Position numbers and translations under genes: made by a program. A stretch of 64,000 bases of DNA from Candidatus Wallbacteria bacterium. GTDB taxonomy: Bacteria; Muiribacteriota; UBA6191; JACPRK01. Position 1 is the first letter of the stretch; each line of letters starts with the position of its first letter. The DNA lies in NCBI GenBank assembly GCA_016213845.1, contig JACQZN010000037.1, positions 1-64,000 on the forward strand, written 5' to 3'. This document shows positions 16,910 to 25,974 of this stretch, in pieces. The notes under the pieces were generated by a model. The model saw only the letters and a program-made list of their open reading frames with translations, was not told the origin of the DNA and did not search any database.

Positions 16910-18547
16910 TCAGGGAAGGAGCGTGCCGTCGAGGATGACGTGGCAAACCCGAGCGCGCCAGAGCGAGCGCGGGTCGGAGAGACGCGCCTCGGGGGAGAGG
17001 ATGGCCAGGTCGGCAAGGAAGCCGGGCTCCACGCGACCTAGCTCACGCTCGCGGCCGATGGCCCGTGCGGAGGAACGCGTGTAGGCGTCGAGCGCCTCGG
17101 CGGCCGTGATGGCCTGGTGGACATTCCAGCCGTCCTCGGGCTCACCGGAAGCGTTGCGGCGGGTGGCAGCGACGGCGGAGCCGTGGAGCGGGTCGGCCGA
17201 CATCACGTTCCAGTCGGAGCCGAAGGCGAGCGTGGCGCCGGCATCGAGCAGCGCGCGCCAGGCAAAGCTCCGGCGAAGCCGGCGCGGGCCCAGGTTGCGC
17301 GCCCAGGCGTCCGAATCGGGCTCCGGACCGGAGGGTATGGCGTGGTAGGGCTGCATGGAGGCGATGACGCCGAGCCGGGCGAACCGGGGGACGTCGGCCT
17401 CCGAGACGACCTCGACGTGCTCGACACGGTGCGGCGGACCCACGCGGGGAGCGTGGCGCTGGACGCGCTCGAAGGCGTCGAGCGCCATGCGGACGCCGGC
17501 GTCGCCGATGGCGTGCAGGGCGACCTGGAACCCGCGACCGTGCGCGCGGCCGACCAGCCGCTCGAGCCGCGTGGCCGTCAGCAACGGCCGCCCCCGCGTG
17601 CGAGCACCTGCGTACGGGCTGAGCATGTAGGCGGTCCTGGACTCGATGACGCCGTCCACGAAGCCCTTGAGGAACCCCACGCGCACGAGCGGGCCGTCCC
17701 AGCGCCTGGCCGCGCGGACGTACGCGTCCAGGTCGCCGTCGAGCGGCGGACAGACCCGCACGCGCAACGGGAGCCGCCCCCTGCGTCTCAAGTCATCCAG
17801 CAGCTCCAGTTCCTCCGTCGACTCCGCAAGGTCGTCGACCGAGGTCATGCCGAGCGAGCTGAGATGTGCGGTTGCCGCTTCCAGCGCGGCCAGCTTTTCG
17901 GCACGCGGGGGGCGCGGCAGAACGCCGTCGAGCAGACCGATGGCTCCTTCCAGAAGAGTCCCCTCGGGCTGGCGGCCGCCCGGTTCGCGAACGATGCGGC
18001 CATCCGGAGGATCGGCCGTCTCAGGCACGATGCCGGCGGCCGCGAGCGCCCTGGAGTTGAGCCAGGCCGCGTGGCCGTCGTAGCTCCAGAGGACCGCCGG
18101 ACGATCGGTGACGATCGCGTCCAGGGCCAGCCGTGACGGAAAAGTTCCGGCCTCGACCATCCCGTATCCCCACCCGCTTCCGAGCACCCACGACTTCTCC
18201 GGATGCTCCCGGGCGTAGGCCGCCACGCGCTCGAGAGCCGCTGCGAGCGTGTCCCCCTGCTGGAGCTGAACCTGCTTCAGTCCAAGTCCGCCGTCCATCA
18301 GGTGCGTGTGCGGATCGATGAACCCCGGGACGACCATGCCGCCGCGGGCGTCGATCACTTGCGCCTTGGGCCGCGCCGAACGCCTCAGCTCCAGCGCAGA
18401 GCCGACCTTCTCGATGCGGTTGCCCCTCACCAGCACGGCCGAGGCGCGAGGGTGGCCCAGCACGCGGGCGTTCGTCACGAGTAGGTCTCCGCCCAGCGCC
18501 GCAGACGCCAGGCCCAGCAAGCCGAACAGCACGAATAGGCGCGACAT
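16910..18547 (-). CDS. Secreted amidohydrolase, YtcJ-like
   Basis: The 545-residue metal-dependent hydrolase belongs to the amidohydrolase superfamily, subgroup YtcJ/LAF3. It has a signal peptide (LFVLFGLLGLASAALG, 4-19), the first metal motif PHTH (His80, His82), a FLKGF segment with the probable carboxylated Lys, HAIGD, HRVEHVE and the final FGSDWNV Asp, so a full metal set is visible. Members hydrolyse amides, hydantoins or aryl esters; the substrate cannot be read from sequence. The start is the ATG at 18547, six bases after a TATACT hexamer on the minus strand. It is divergent from the kinase gene. Confidence 0.88.
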   Translation of the reverse strand: MSRLFVLFGLLGLASAALGGDLLVTNARVLGHPRASAVLVRGNRIEKVGSALELRRSARPKAQVIDARGGMVVPGFIDPHTHLMDGGLGLKQVQLQQGDTLAAALERVAAYAREHPEKSWVLGSGWGYGMVEAGTFPSRLALDAIVTDRPAVLWSYDGHAAWLNSRALAAAGIVPETADPPDGRIVREPGGRQPEGTLLEGAIGLLDGVLPRPPRAEKLAALEAATAHLSSLGMTSVDDLAESTEELELLDDLRRRGRLPLRVRVCPPLDGDLDAYVRAARRWDGPLVRVGFLKGFVDGVIESRTAYMLSPYAGARTRGRPLLTATRLERLVGRAHGRGFQVALHAIGDAGVRMALDAFERVQRHAPRVGPPHRVEHVEVVSEADVPRFARLGVIASMQPYHAIPSGPEPDSDAWARNLGPRRLRRSFAWRALLDAGATLAFGSDWNVMSADPLHGSAVAATRRNASGEPEDGWNVHQAITAAEALDAYTRSSARAIGRERELGRVEPGFLADLAILSPEARLSDPRSLWRARVCHVILDGTLLP

Positions 18548-18553
18548 GGCGCC

Positions 18554-18559
18554 AGTATA
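18554..18559 (-). promoter_or_regulatory. -10-like TATACT for the amidohydrolase
   Basis: On the minus strand TATACT (18559 to 18554) is followed by six bases and then the ATG at 18547. No ribosome binding site is present, which fits a leaderless transcript. No good -35 element is seen. Confidence 0.4.
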
Positions 18560-18622
18560 GTCCCGCGCCCACGTTGAATTGGAGCGCCGGCCGCGCTAGC
18601 CTTGCACCGGAAGGAGGACGAG

Positions 18623-20515
18623 GTGCTGACGGATGAACTGAGGTCAAGCCTGGAAGCGGACCACGGCCTGACGGGCGTCTACGGCCTCCGGGCGCTGATC
18701 GCCGAGGGCGGCATGGGCGCCGTCTACAGGGCCGTGCAGCTCGAGCTGGCGCGCCCTGTCGCCGTCAAGCTGATGCACCGCTCCGCCGCATCGCCGCCGG
18801 CAGAGCGCGCAGAGTGGGAACGCCGCTTCCTGGCCGAGGCCCGCCTGGCGGCGCGAGTGTCGGACCCGAACGTCGTGCGGGTGCTCGACGCCGGCAGCGG
18901 ACCGGCCGGCCTGTTCATCGCGTACGAATTGATGGAAGGCGTCTCGCTCCGGGAGCTTCTCGACGGACCCGAACCACCTTCGCCGGCCCAGGGCCTTGCG
19001 CTGCTCGCGCAGGCCGCGCGAGGTCTGGCCGCAGTCCACGCCGCGGGCATCGTCCATCGCGACCTCAAGCCCGAGAACATGTTGATCGACCCCTCGGGGG
19101 GCCTGAAGCTGACGGACCTGGGCGTCGCGCGGGACCTCACCCAGGACGGCATCCGCACGCGACACGGACTCGTCTTCGGGACCCCGCGATACATGTCGCC
19201 CGAGCAGTGCGAAGGCCTGCCGGTCGGACCGGCGTCCGACATCTACTCGCTCGGCGTCGTCGCCTACGAGGTGCTGGCCGGCGCGCCGCCCTTCAACGAG
19301 GAGGACGTGGCGGCCTTGATGCAGGCTCACGCGAGTCGAACGCCGCGGCCTCCTTCGGAGCTCGGGGCCGAGCTACCGTCGGGCGCCGACGAGCTGCTCC
19401 TGCGCACGCTCTCGAAACGGCCCGAGGACCGGCCAAAGGGCGCCCTGGAGCTCGCAGCCGACCTCGAGGCACTGCGGGGGAAGGCCCGCTCTGCCAGCTC
19501 CGCGGCGGCAAGGGCCACCCGCAGCTCCGCCCGGACGCGGGTGGTGAGGCCACACGCGCGGGTCGCGGCGCCGACGGCAGTGAAGGTCTCGACTTCACAC
19601 GCTCGGTCGCCGCGCCTGGCGATAGGGGCGCTTGCCGGAAGTGTCCTCGCGGCGGGCGCGCTGGCGCTGGCGCTTCGGCCCGCGCCTTCGGAGCCCACGC
19701 CCAAAGCGAAATCGAGGCCGCTCGCGAGCACCGCGGCCCCGCCGGCAAGCCCCCGCCCGGGCGTGTTCAAGACCGCATCGAATCGCCTGGGCTACGAAGT
19801 CTACCTGGGAGTGAAAGACGGCAGCGTGCTCATCCGCATTCCGGGCGGGCCGTTCGTGGCCGGCGGAGTCGACGAGGAAGCCCACGAGGACGAGAAGCCC
19901 CAACGGCGCATCGTGCTATCCGACTTTCTCATCGCACAGACCGAGACGACCTGGGGCCAGTACCGAAAATTCTGCACCGACACGGGAAAGGCCATGCCGC
20001 CGATCCCCAAGGGACAGGACGACGCCTTCCCGGCTGTGAACGTCTCCTGGTTCGACGCCGCAGCCTACTGCCAGTGGGCGGGACTGCGGCTGCCTTCGGA
20101 GCTCGAGTGGGAAAAGGCGGCGAGGTCGACCGACGGCCGGCTCTACCCGTGGGGCCCGGAGCCGCCGAAGCCTGGGCAGGCCAACTGCAAGATCTCACTC
20201 CACCAGTTCCTGGAGACGGACTCGGGAGCGCATCGCGTCGGAAAAGACCTGGCAGGCGCCAGCCCCTACGGCCACCTGGAGATGGCCGGCAACGTCTGGG
20301 AGTGGTGCTCCGACTGGTACGACCGCCAGCGCCTTAGGTCCCTGGCCGACGGCGCCACCGATCCGCCGCCGCCCGCCCACGGCAAGACGCGCGTCTGCCG
20401 GGGCGGCGCGTTCACCAACGGTATCAAGGAGATGCGCTGCTCCTCCCGCGGCGAATCCCCTCCCGAGCACCGCGAGTCGAACCTGGGCTTCCGCGTGGCG
20501 TCCCGCGTTCCGTGA
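18623..20515 (+). CDS. Ser/Thr protein kinase fused to a formylglycine-generating-enzyme-like domain
   Basis: The 630-residue protein has a cytoplasmic Hanks-type kinase domain (about 18-285) with a glycine loop AEGGMGAVYRA, Lys49, catalytic loop HRDLKPEN (145-152) and DLG (165-167) in place of DFG. A basic/Ala linker and one membrane helix near 334-355 follow, then an FGE-sulfatase domain (about 390-628) with the signatures ETTWGQYRKFC, PAVNVSWFDAAAYCQWAG, RLPSELEWEKAAR, EMAGNVWEWCSDWY and CRGGAF. The second domain would lie outside the membrane. Most such domains are not true formylglycine enzymes but ligand-binding or oxidase-like modules. The start is GTG 18623, five bases after AAGGAGG; the TTG at 18602 precedes that site. 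Confidence 0.88.
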   Translation: MLTDELRSSLEADHGLTGVYGLRALIAEGGMGAVYRAVQLELARPVAVKLMHRSAASPPAERAEWERRFLAEARLAARVSDPNVVRVLDAGSGPAGLFIAYELMEGVSLRELLDGPEPPSPAQGLALLAQAARGLAAVHAAGIVHRDLKPENMLIDPSGGLKLTDLGVARDLTQDGIRTRHGLVFGTPRYMSPEQCEGLPVGPASDIYSLGVVAYEVLAGAPPFNEEDVAALMQAHASRTPRPPSELGAELPSGADELLLRTLSKRPEDRPKGALELAADLEALRGKARSASSAAARATRSSARTRVVRPHARVAAPTAVKVSTSHARSPRLAIGALAGSVLAAGALALALRPAPSEPTPKAKSRPLASTAAPPASPRPGVFKTASNRLGYEVYLGVKDGSVLIRIPGGPFVAGGVDEEAHEDEKPQRRIVLSDFLIAQTETTWGQYRKFCTDTGKAMPPIPKGQDDAFPAVNVSWFDAAAYCQWAGLRLPSELEWEKAARSTDGRLYPWGPEPPKPGQANCKISLHQFLETDSGAHRVGKDLAGASPYGHLEMAGNVWEWCSDWYDRQRLRSLADGATDPPPPAHGKTRVCRGGAFTNGIKEMRCSSRGESPPEHRESNLGFRVASRVP

Positions 20516-20632
20516 CGGCGCAGCAGTGAGGGGGCAATTCGGTAATCCAGGTGGCTGACGCCCTGGCTCGGGCGACGGTAGATCGCATCGTGGCCGGGAC
20601 CCGGCCGCACTCGACAGGAGGGAGCGTCGGAG

Positions 20633-21592
20633 ATGCGATCCACCCGCTTGACCGTCGGCCTGACTCTGGTGCTAGTAGCGGCGGCCGGTTGGCCCGCCTG
20701 CATCCTGGCCCGGCCGCCCGACAAGGAGACGCCCGCGATGGCGTTGCACGACGAGATCCAGGTGCTGAACCTGCTCGGCAGCCTCTGGCTCACGCAGGCG
20801 CAGCTCACGGCCATGCTGCCGCTGGCCCAGGAGGCCGAGCAAGGGCGCGAGGTGCTCCGCAAGCGCATGGACGAGCTCCAGACTCTCTTCATGGGTCCCG
20901 GCCAGGTCCTCCGCAACGCCCTGGCACGCGGCGACCGGGTCGAGGACCACATGGCGGGTTCGATCCACCTGCTCAAGCGCCAGCAGGAGGAGCTGCAGAC
21001 GAGCCACGAGGAGTTCGAGAAGGGTCTGGCAGACCGCATGATCGCGGTCCTGGACGACAACCAGAAGCAGCGGCTGCTGGACTACAAGCCGTGCCTGGTC
21101 CCAACCCCGGACCTGCGCGACCCGGACCGTATCGGCAGCTCGTCGCCGACCGGAGACGACGGTCCGTTGAAGCTGCTGGACCGGGCACGCAAGGTCCCGG
21201 ACGCGCGCTTCGAGGCGCGGCGCGAGGAGATGCTGAAGAAGCTGCTAGAGAAAGTGGAGAAGCACTACGCGGGGCTCGACCTGGCGGCTTTCCGCACGCG
21301 TGTGGAGCTGGTCGTGACCCGCGCGCGAGCGATGAGCGCGCTCGAGTACGAGACCAGCCGCGAGAATCTCGCGCAGGAGCTGAAGCCTCCCGAGGCGAAC
21401 CGGCGGCACCGGGACAAGGAGACGGCCGAGGGGCGGGCGCGCCACTTCTTGCTGCGGCCGTGCGTACCCAAGCTACTTCAGGAGCGGCTGCATCTTTTGA
21501 CACTGCACCAGCCACCGCAAGCGCAGGTCGACCTCGGACACGTGCAGGCCCAGGTGAACTGCAAGGACGGCAAGTGCGCGCTCAACCGCTGA
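20633..21592 (+). CDS. Secreted helical protein of unknown function
   Basis: This is a 319-residue protein with a signal peptide (residues 1-27). The mature part is almost entirely charged, amphipathic helix with coiled-coil character (REVLRKRMDELQ, HLLKRQQEELQTSHEEFEK). Its pattern of Gln/Glu-rich helices and a DDNQKQRLLDYKPCL segment is loosely like periplasmic CpxP/Spy-type or heavy-metal-sensing LTXXQ proteins, which is a weak resemblance. Four cysteines occur, one at the secretion site and others in the last third. A GGGAG site is upstream. Its 3' end overlaps the EF-hand gene by 19 bases, so the two are probably co-expressed. Confidence 0.72.
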   Translation: MRSTRLTVGLTLVLVAAAGWPACILARPPDKETPAMALHDEIQVLNLLGSLWLTQAQLTAMLPLAQEAEQGREVLRKRMDELQTLFMGPGQVLRNALARGDRVEDHMAGSIHLLKRQQEELQTSHEEFEKGLADRMIAVLDDNQKQRLLDYKPCLVPTPDLRDPDRIGSSSPTGDDGPLKLLDRARKVPDARFEARREEMLKKLLEKVEKHYAGLDLAAFRTRVELVVTRARAMSALEYETSRENLAQELKPPEANRRHRDKETAEGRARHFLLRPCVPKLLQERLHLLTLHQPPQAQVDLGHVQAQVNCKDGKCALNR

Positions 21593-22305
21593 GGCTCCCG
21601 GCAGCACTGCTCGCGGCTGCGCTTCTGCTCGAAGCCGGACCGGCCGCGGCGGGGCCGCGTCACGCGGGGGAGAAGCGGCTGGCCGAGCAGCGATGGTTCG
21701 TCAAGCTGGCGGACAAGGACGGGGACGGCACCCTCTCCCAGCCCGAGCTGGCGGATGGTCTGGACGCCCTCGACCTCGACCGGGACGGCGCCGTCAGCGC
21801 CGACGAGGCCAAGCGCGCCCGTGTCACCCAGGACCCGATCCTCTCGAGACGACTCGACACCAATGGCAATGGGCTCGTCGACGACGATGAGTGGCGGCGT
21901 CTGGCCCACGAGCTGGATCTGGATCGCGACGGCGCCGTGGACGAGCGGGAAGCGCGCCACCTGCACGCGCTCCGGGTGTTGCTTGTGAACCCGTGGATCG
22001 TCGCGCGCTACGACGTCGACCGCAACTCGCGGCTCGACTCCTCGGAGGAAGCGACCGCGGTGACGAGCGCGGACGTCGATCGGGACGGACGGCTGGATCT
22101 ACTCGAAGCCGGGGCGCTCGCGTTGAGAGCCTCGGGCCTCTGGAGCCGCTTCGACACGGACAGAAGCGGTGCCCTCGACGCTGCCGAGACGAGCGCGATG
22201 GCGCGCTGGCTCGAGTCCAACCGCGAGGCGATCCCCTCCCCTGGATGGCCTGCCTCCGCAGTGCCGCGACACGGCGCGGGATTCATGGAGAAGTACGGGT
22301 ACTGA
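21574..22305 (+). CDS. Secreted protein with seven EF-hand calcium-binding loops
   Basis: The 243-residue protein begins with a signal peptide (LPAALLAAALLLEAGPAAAG) and carries seven 12-residue EF-hand loops, each starting with Asp and ending with Glu: residues 47-58, 67-78, 95-106, 115-126, 147-158, 167-178 and 194-205 (for example DKDGDGTLSQPE). Most have the D-x-D-x-D/N-G ligand pattern; the fifth (DVDRNSRLDSSE) lacks the glycine. It should bind calcium outside the cytoplasm. I place the start at GTG 21574, shortly after AAGGACGG, because the longer frame to 20551 lies within the upstream gene and lacks a signal peptide. The 3' end overlaps the convergent gene ending at 22283 by 23 bases. 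Confidence 0.85.
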   Translation: MRAQPLRLPAALLAAALLLEAGPAAAGPRHAGEKRLAEQRWFVKLADKDGDGTLSQPELADGLDALDLDRDGAVSADEAKRARVTQDPILSRRLDTNGNGLVDDDEWRRLAHELDLDRDGAVDEREARHLHALRVLLVNPWIVARYDVDRNSRLDSSEEATAVTSADVDRDGRLDLLEAGALALRASGLWSRFDTDRSGALDAAETSAMARWLESNREAIPSPGWPASAVPRHGAGFMEKYGY

Positions 22306-24553
22306 CGCGTTCGAGACCGCCCCCTGCAACCCCTGCGGCGGCCTTGCATGCGGCGAGCAACAGGAAGCTGCCCGCCAGCCCCCAGCCTGGCAGAAGCAGG
22401 ACGGTCACCGTCAGGGCGCCGGCCGCGGCGCCGGCCAGGTCGAGCGCCCAGCAGCGCGCGGCGGCAGCACCCGCGCTCGCGGTGGCGTCGAGCCGGGCGG
22501 CGAGCGCGAACTGCCATCCCGTGAGCAGTCCCATGACTGCCAGACCGCTCCAGACGTACGCAGGCAGGGCCCGCCAGGACGCATCCGTGCCAAGGCCCAG
22601 CGCCAGTCCGAGCGCGCCCAGCGTGACCGCAAGCGCCAGGTCGGCCTCGGGCACGGCGCTGGCCGCCGGCGTGCCCTCCAGGCGGCGCCGGCTTGCCATC
22701 TTGGCACCGGCCGCGCAGCCCGCCATCATCACACCCGACAGCAGCGCCAGCTCTCCCAGCAGCCGGCCGTGCCGCACCTCGTAAGCGATCATCAAGAGCA
22801 CGGTGGCGCACATGCCGGCGAATCCCGTGGTCGCCACCGAGAGCCGCCAGGCCGTCTCGCGCCCGTCGCCTCCTGCCGATCCGCGGCGGCGCCGCGCACC
22901 GCGCGACCAGGCAGCACCCGCAAGGAGCGTCAGCCCGAAAGCAGCCAGAGCCGACGCTGCCAGCGGCGGGCCGTACGCGCGCTTGAGCGCTCCGGCCAGG
23001 CCAGGCGCCCAGATGGCGAGCCCGGTCAGCAAGGAGTCCCGGTACGCCTCGATGTCCAGGTCCCCTTCCAGGCGCGCCTCGGGGAGCGCAGCCCAGAGCC
23101 CGAGCGTGCCGATTTCAGCCGTCGCCGGCGGGACACCGGTGTGCAACCAGAGCAGCTGCTCGCGCGCGTGCTCCTCCGAGAGCCGCTGGCCCAGCTCCTC
23201 CACGGTCCCGTATTCGAGCATGATGTGGCGTTCGGCGAGCCTCCTCGCGAGCTCGTCAGCGCCGCACCGGAGGGGCGCCGAGATCAGCGTCAGCTCGTCG
23301 GCGGCGACCAGGAACGCTCCCGGGAACGCCCTTCGAAACGTGAGCGCCATCGTCGCGCCGAGCCGGCGGTCGGCCTGTCCCAGAAAGCCGGGCCCCACGG
23401 GCATGCGCACGGCGACGACGGCGCCCGGACGCAGTCGGCCACGCAGCCGAGTGAAAAACTCCGCCGAGTAGTAACGTCCCAGGGCGGCGCGCGAAGGCGC
23501 GGGCGCGCGGACGATCGCCATGTCGTAAAGCGTGTCGGCGCGCTCGAGCCACGCCCGGGCATCGAGCTCGATCGTCCGGACGCGCGGGTCGTCCAGTTCC
23601 CGGAACGACCCGGGTGCGGCGATGGCGGCGAGCCGGCGCGGCGACTCGGGATCGAGCTCGCAGAGGTCGACGTGGAGCCCCGGATGCTCCAGGAGCTCCC
23701 GGCATACTCCGGCAAGCCCGCCCCCGATCACGAGCGCGCGGCGAGGCGCCGAATGGAGGAGCGCCGGTAGGTGGGCCGCGGCCTCCACGGCCGCGGTGGC
23801 GTGCAGCGGAAAGTCGAGGACGCCGTCGGAGTAGACGGCCGCCCCACCGGCCCGCTCGACGACGTGCAGCGTCGAGGCCGCCGTCGCCGAGCCGCGCGCC
23901 GCGAGCGCTCCGGGCCATTGGAGCATGAGCAGCCAATCCTCGGCGGCCTTTCCGGGAGGCCCGGAGGCCGCGAGCACGGTAAACAAGGCGAGCGCCGCGC
24001 CGCCACGACCGGGAGCCGCCGCAAGCACCAGCGCGGCAACGGCCAAACCTGCAAGTCCAATGGTCCCGATCGACCTTTCGAGTAGGAATGGAACGGCCAG
24101 GCCGCTCGCCAGGAACCCGAGCGTCTCCGGCACGTAGGCGCCAACGCCTGCCGCTGCTCCCGCCGTCCGACTGAGCGCATCGAAGAGCGCGCCGAGGGCT
24201 GCGGCCGGCAGACCGGCGGCAACGGTAACCCCGGCGGCCATCGCCCACTCCCTGGGCAGCCCCCCGGGCGAAGCGCTCGCCATCCAGGGAAGCGCCCTGG
24301 CGACAAGGACCCCCAGCGCGCCGAGGATCGCTGCGCTCCAGGCCAACCGGGCCGCGAGTGTCCCACCGGCGTCCGGCTTCCGGGACGCGGCCACCGCGGC
24401 CCCCGCCGCGCCCGCCAGCAGCCAGGCCGCCAGGAATCCTCCGAGCAGCACCTCGCCGGCCGCAACGCTGACGCCGAGCTCCCGCAGCACCGTGACCTGC
24501 AGCAGACCCGTCGCGAAGCCGGCCAGGGCAGCGGCGCAAGTCGACCGTCCCAT
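22283..24553 (-). CDS. Large membrane protein with spermidine-synthase-like domain
   Basis: The 756-residue protein has hydrophobic helices at the N-terminus (about seven, to residue 210), a soluble Rossmann domain in the middle (about 215-480) and another set of about six helices at the C-terminus. The middle domain has VIGGGLAGVCRELLEH, acidic DLCELDPESP, DARAWLERADTLYDMAIVRAPAPS and a YYSAEFFTRLRGRLRPGAVV segment, the layout of a spermidine synthase with key acidic residues changed (IVRAP in place of DAY). The pattern matches 'fused MFS/spermidine synthase' proteins. It is a diverged relative of the protein at 5892-7550. A TACGGT hexamer lies eight bases before the ATG. Its function is unknown. 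Confidence 0.75.
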   Translation of the reverse strand: MGRSTCAAALAGFATGLLQVTVLRELGVSVAAGEVLLGGFLAAWLLAGAAGAAVAASRKPDAGGTLAARLAWSAAILGALGVLVARALPWMASASPGGLPREWAMAAGVTVAAGLPAAALGALFDALSRTAGAAAGVGAYVPETLGFLASGLAVPFLLERSIGTIGLAGLAVAALVLAAAPGRGGAALALFTVLAASGPPGKAAEDWLLMLQWPGALAARGSATAASTLHVVERAGGAAVYSDGVLDFPLHATAAVEAAAHLPALLHSAPRRALVIGGGLAGVCRELLEHPGLHVDLCELDPESPRRLAAIAAPGSFRELDDPRVRTIELDARAWLERADTLYDMAIVRAPAPSRAALGRYYSAEFFTRLRGRLRPGAVVAVRMPVGPGFLGQADRRLGATMALTFRRAFPGAFLVAADELTLISAPLRCGADELARRLAERHIMLEYGTVEELGQRLSEEHAREQLLWLHTGVPPATAEIGTLGLWAALPEARLEGDLDIEAYRDSLLTGLAIWAPGLAGALKRAYGPPLAASALAAFGLTLLAGAAWSRGARRRRGSAGGDGRETAWRLSVATTGFAGMCATVLLMIAYEVRHGRLLGELALLSGVMMAGCAAGAKMASRRRLEGTPAASAVPEADLALAVTLGALGLALGLGTDASWRALPAYVWSGLAVMGLLTGWQFALAARLDATASAGAAAARCWALDLAGAAAGALTVTVLLLPGWGLAGSFLLLAACKAAAGVAGGGLERVSTRTSP

Positions 24554-24679
24554 CGGCCTCGACCGTAAGCAGCCCCGGGCCCAATTCCAAGAGACTCGGC
24601 TCGTGTCGGCACGCTTGCACTCGTCTCCGTTACCCTGGTCACCGATTTTTCCTGGGCAGCGCCGTACGCTTCAGACGAG

Positions 24680-25810
24680 ATGTCCCCATGCTCTCGCAGG
24701 GAGCTGCTGCGAGCTGCCGCCAGCGGTTGCGCGTGCGCGGCCGCCGCCGCATCTGGAAGCGCCCGGCTCCTGGCCGCCGAGCTGGCCGCGCAGCCCACGC
24801 CCGTGGAGGCGCTCCACTACGAGAAGCTCCCGCACGGCGCCATTCAGTGCTTCCTCTGCCCGCGGGACTGTGTGCTCCAGGACGGTGAGCGCTGCTTCTG
24901 CCGCACGCGCTTCAACAAGGGCGGGACGCTCTTGAGCGACGCGCACGACGCGGTCGCGGTCTTTCATGTCGACCCCGTCGAGAAGGGGCCGCTCCTGCAC
25001 TTTCTTCCGGGTTCCAAGGCGTTCGCCCTGGGAACCGGCGGCTGCAACCTGCGCTGCATGTACTGCCAGAACTGGCAGGCGTCGCAGAGCCTTCCGCTGG
25101 AGATTCCGTACAGCAGCTACTCGGCCTCCCAGATCGTCGACGTCGTGCAGAAGGGCGGCTACCGGGTGCTGGCGTTCACCTACACGGAGCCGGTCGTCTA
25201 CTACGAGTACATGCTCGAGATGGCAGCGGCGGCGCGTTCACGGGGCCTGCGCACAAACATGGTGACGGCCGCCTATATCCGCGAGAAGCCGCTCGTACAG
25301 GCCTGTCGCGCGGTGGACGCGTTCACGATCGCGCTCAAGGGCATGCGCCCCGACTTCTACAAGCGGGTGCTGGCTTCCGAGCTCGCGCCGGTGCTCGACG
25401 CCATCCGCATCGTGAAGCGGGAGGGTAACTGGCTCGAGCTGGTCTCGCTTCTGGTGCCCGGCTATAACGACAGCGCCTCCGAGCTGCGGGAGCTCATCGC
25501 CTGGGTCCTCGACACCTGCGGACCCGATACTCCGCTGCACTTCGCGCGGTTCTGGCCGGCCTACAAGCTCACGAACCTGCCCCCCACCCCCGAACGGACG
25601 CTCTTCGACGCCTGGGAGGCGGCCCGCGCCGCGGGGCTGCGATACGTGTACGTCCAGAATCTGCCGGGCGGCCATCGCGCGGGCAACACCTACTGTCCCA
25701 AGTGCAGCCGCGCCGTCGTTTCGCGCATCGGCTTCAAGACCCGCGAGAACCTCCTCGATCCACAGGGGCGATGCCCTTGCGGAGAGAAGCTGCCCGGCGT
25801 CTGGAGCTGA
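24680..25810 (+). CDS. AmmeMemoRadiSam-type radical SAM enzyme
   Basis: The 376-residue radical SAM protein is of the group found next to AMMECR1 and Memo genes (pyruvate-formate-lyase-activase-like). The [4Fe-4S] motif is CNLRCMYC (Cys122, 126, 129). An N-terminal cysteine cluster (Cys57, 60, 64, 72, 74) and C-terminal CPKC and CPCG pairs could hold additional metal centres. The N-terminus SRRELLRAAASG followed by an Ala-rich stretch resembles a twin-arginine signal, unusual for a radical SAM enzyme. The reaction of this family is unknown. No AMMECR1 or Memo partner is within the window. A TACGCT hexamer sits nine bases before the ATG. Confidence 0.85.
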   Translation: MSPCSRRELLRAAASGCACAAAAASGSARLLAAELAAQPTPVEALHYEKLPHGAIQCFLCPRDCVLQDGERCFCRTRFNKGGTLLSDAHDAVAVFHVDPVEKGPLLHFLPGSKAFALGTGGCNLRCMYCQNWQASQSLPLEIPYSSYSASQIVDVVQKGGYRVLAFTYTEPVVYYEYMLEMAAAARSRGLRTNMVTAAYIREKPLVQACRAVDAFTIALKGMRPDFYKRVLASELAPVLDAIRIVKREGNWLELVSLLVPGYNDSASELRELIAWVLDTCGPDTPLHFARFWPAYKLTNLPPTPERTLFDAWEAARAAGLRYVYVQNLPGGHRAGNTYCPKCSRAVVSRIGFKTRENLLDPQGRCPCGEKLPGVWS

Positions 25811-25828
25811 GGGGCTTCATCCCTATCA

Positions 25829-25874
25829 GGGGCTTCGCCCCCGCCCCCCCACCAAGGGGCCAATGGCCCCCTGG
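25829..25874. terminator. Two GC-rich hairpins after the radical SAM gene
   Basis: A GGGG-CTTCG-CCCC hairpin (25829-25841) is followed by CCAAGGGGCC-AAT-GGCCCCCTGG (25852-25874), ten base pairs with one mismatch. No U-run follows either, so they may be a Rho-independent-like stop, a repeat remnant or an mRNA-stabilising structure. They lie between convergent genes. Confidence 0.4.
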
Positions 25875-25974
25875 ACCCCCTCTGACTTGCAGGCTTCAGG
25901 ACGAGCGAAGATTCATCGCTTCTTGCAGACTCGAGGGGTCCGTCGGATGCTTTGAAGCCTTCCCACCCACGGCA

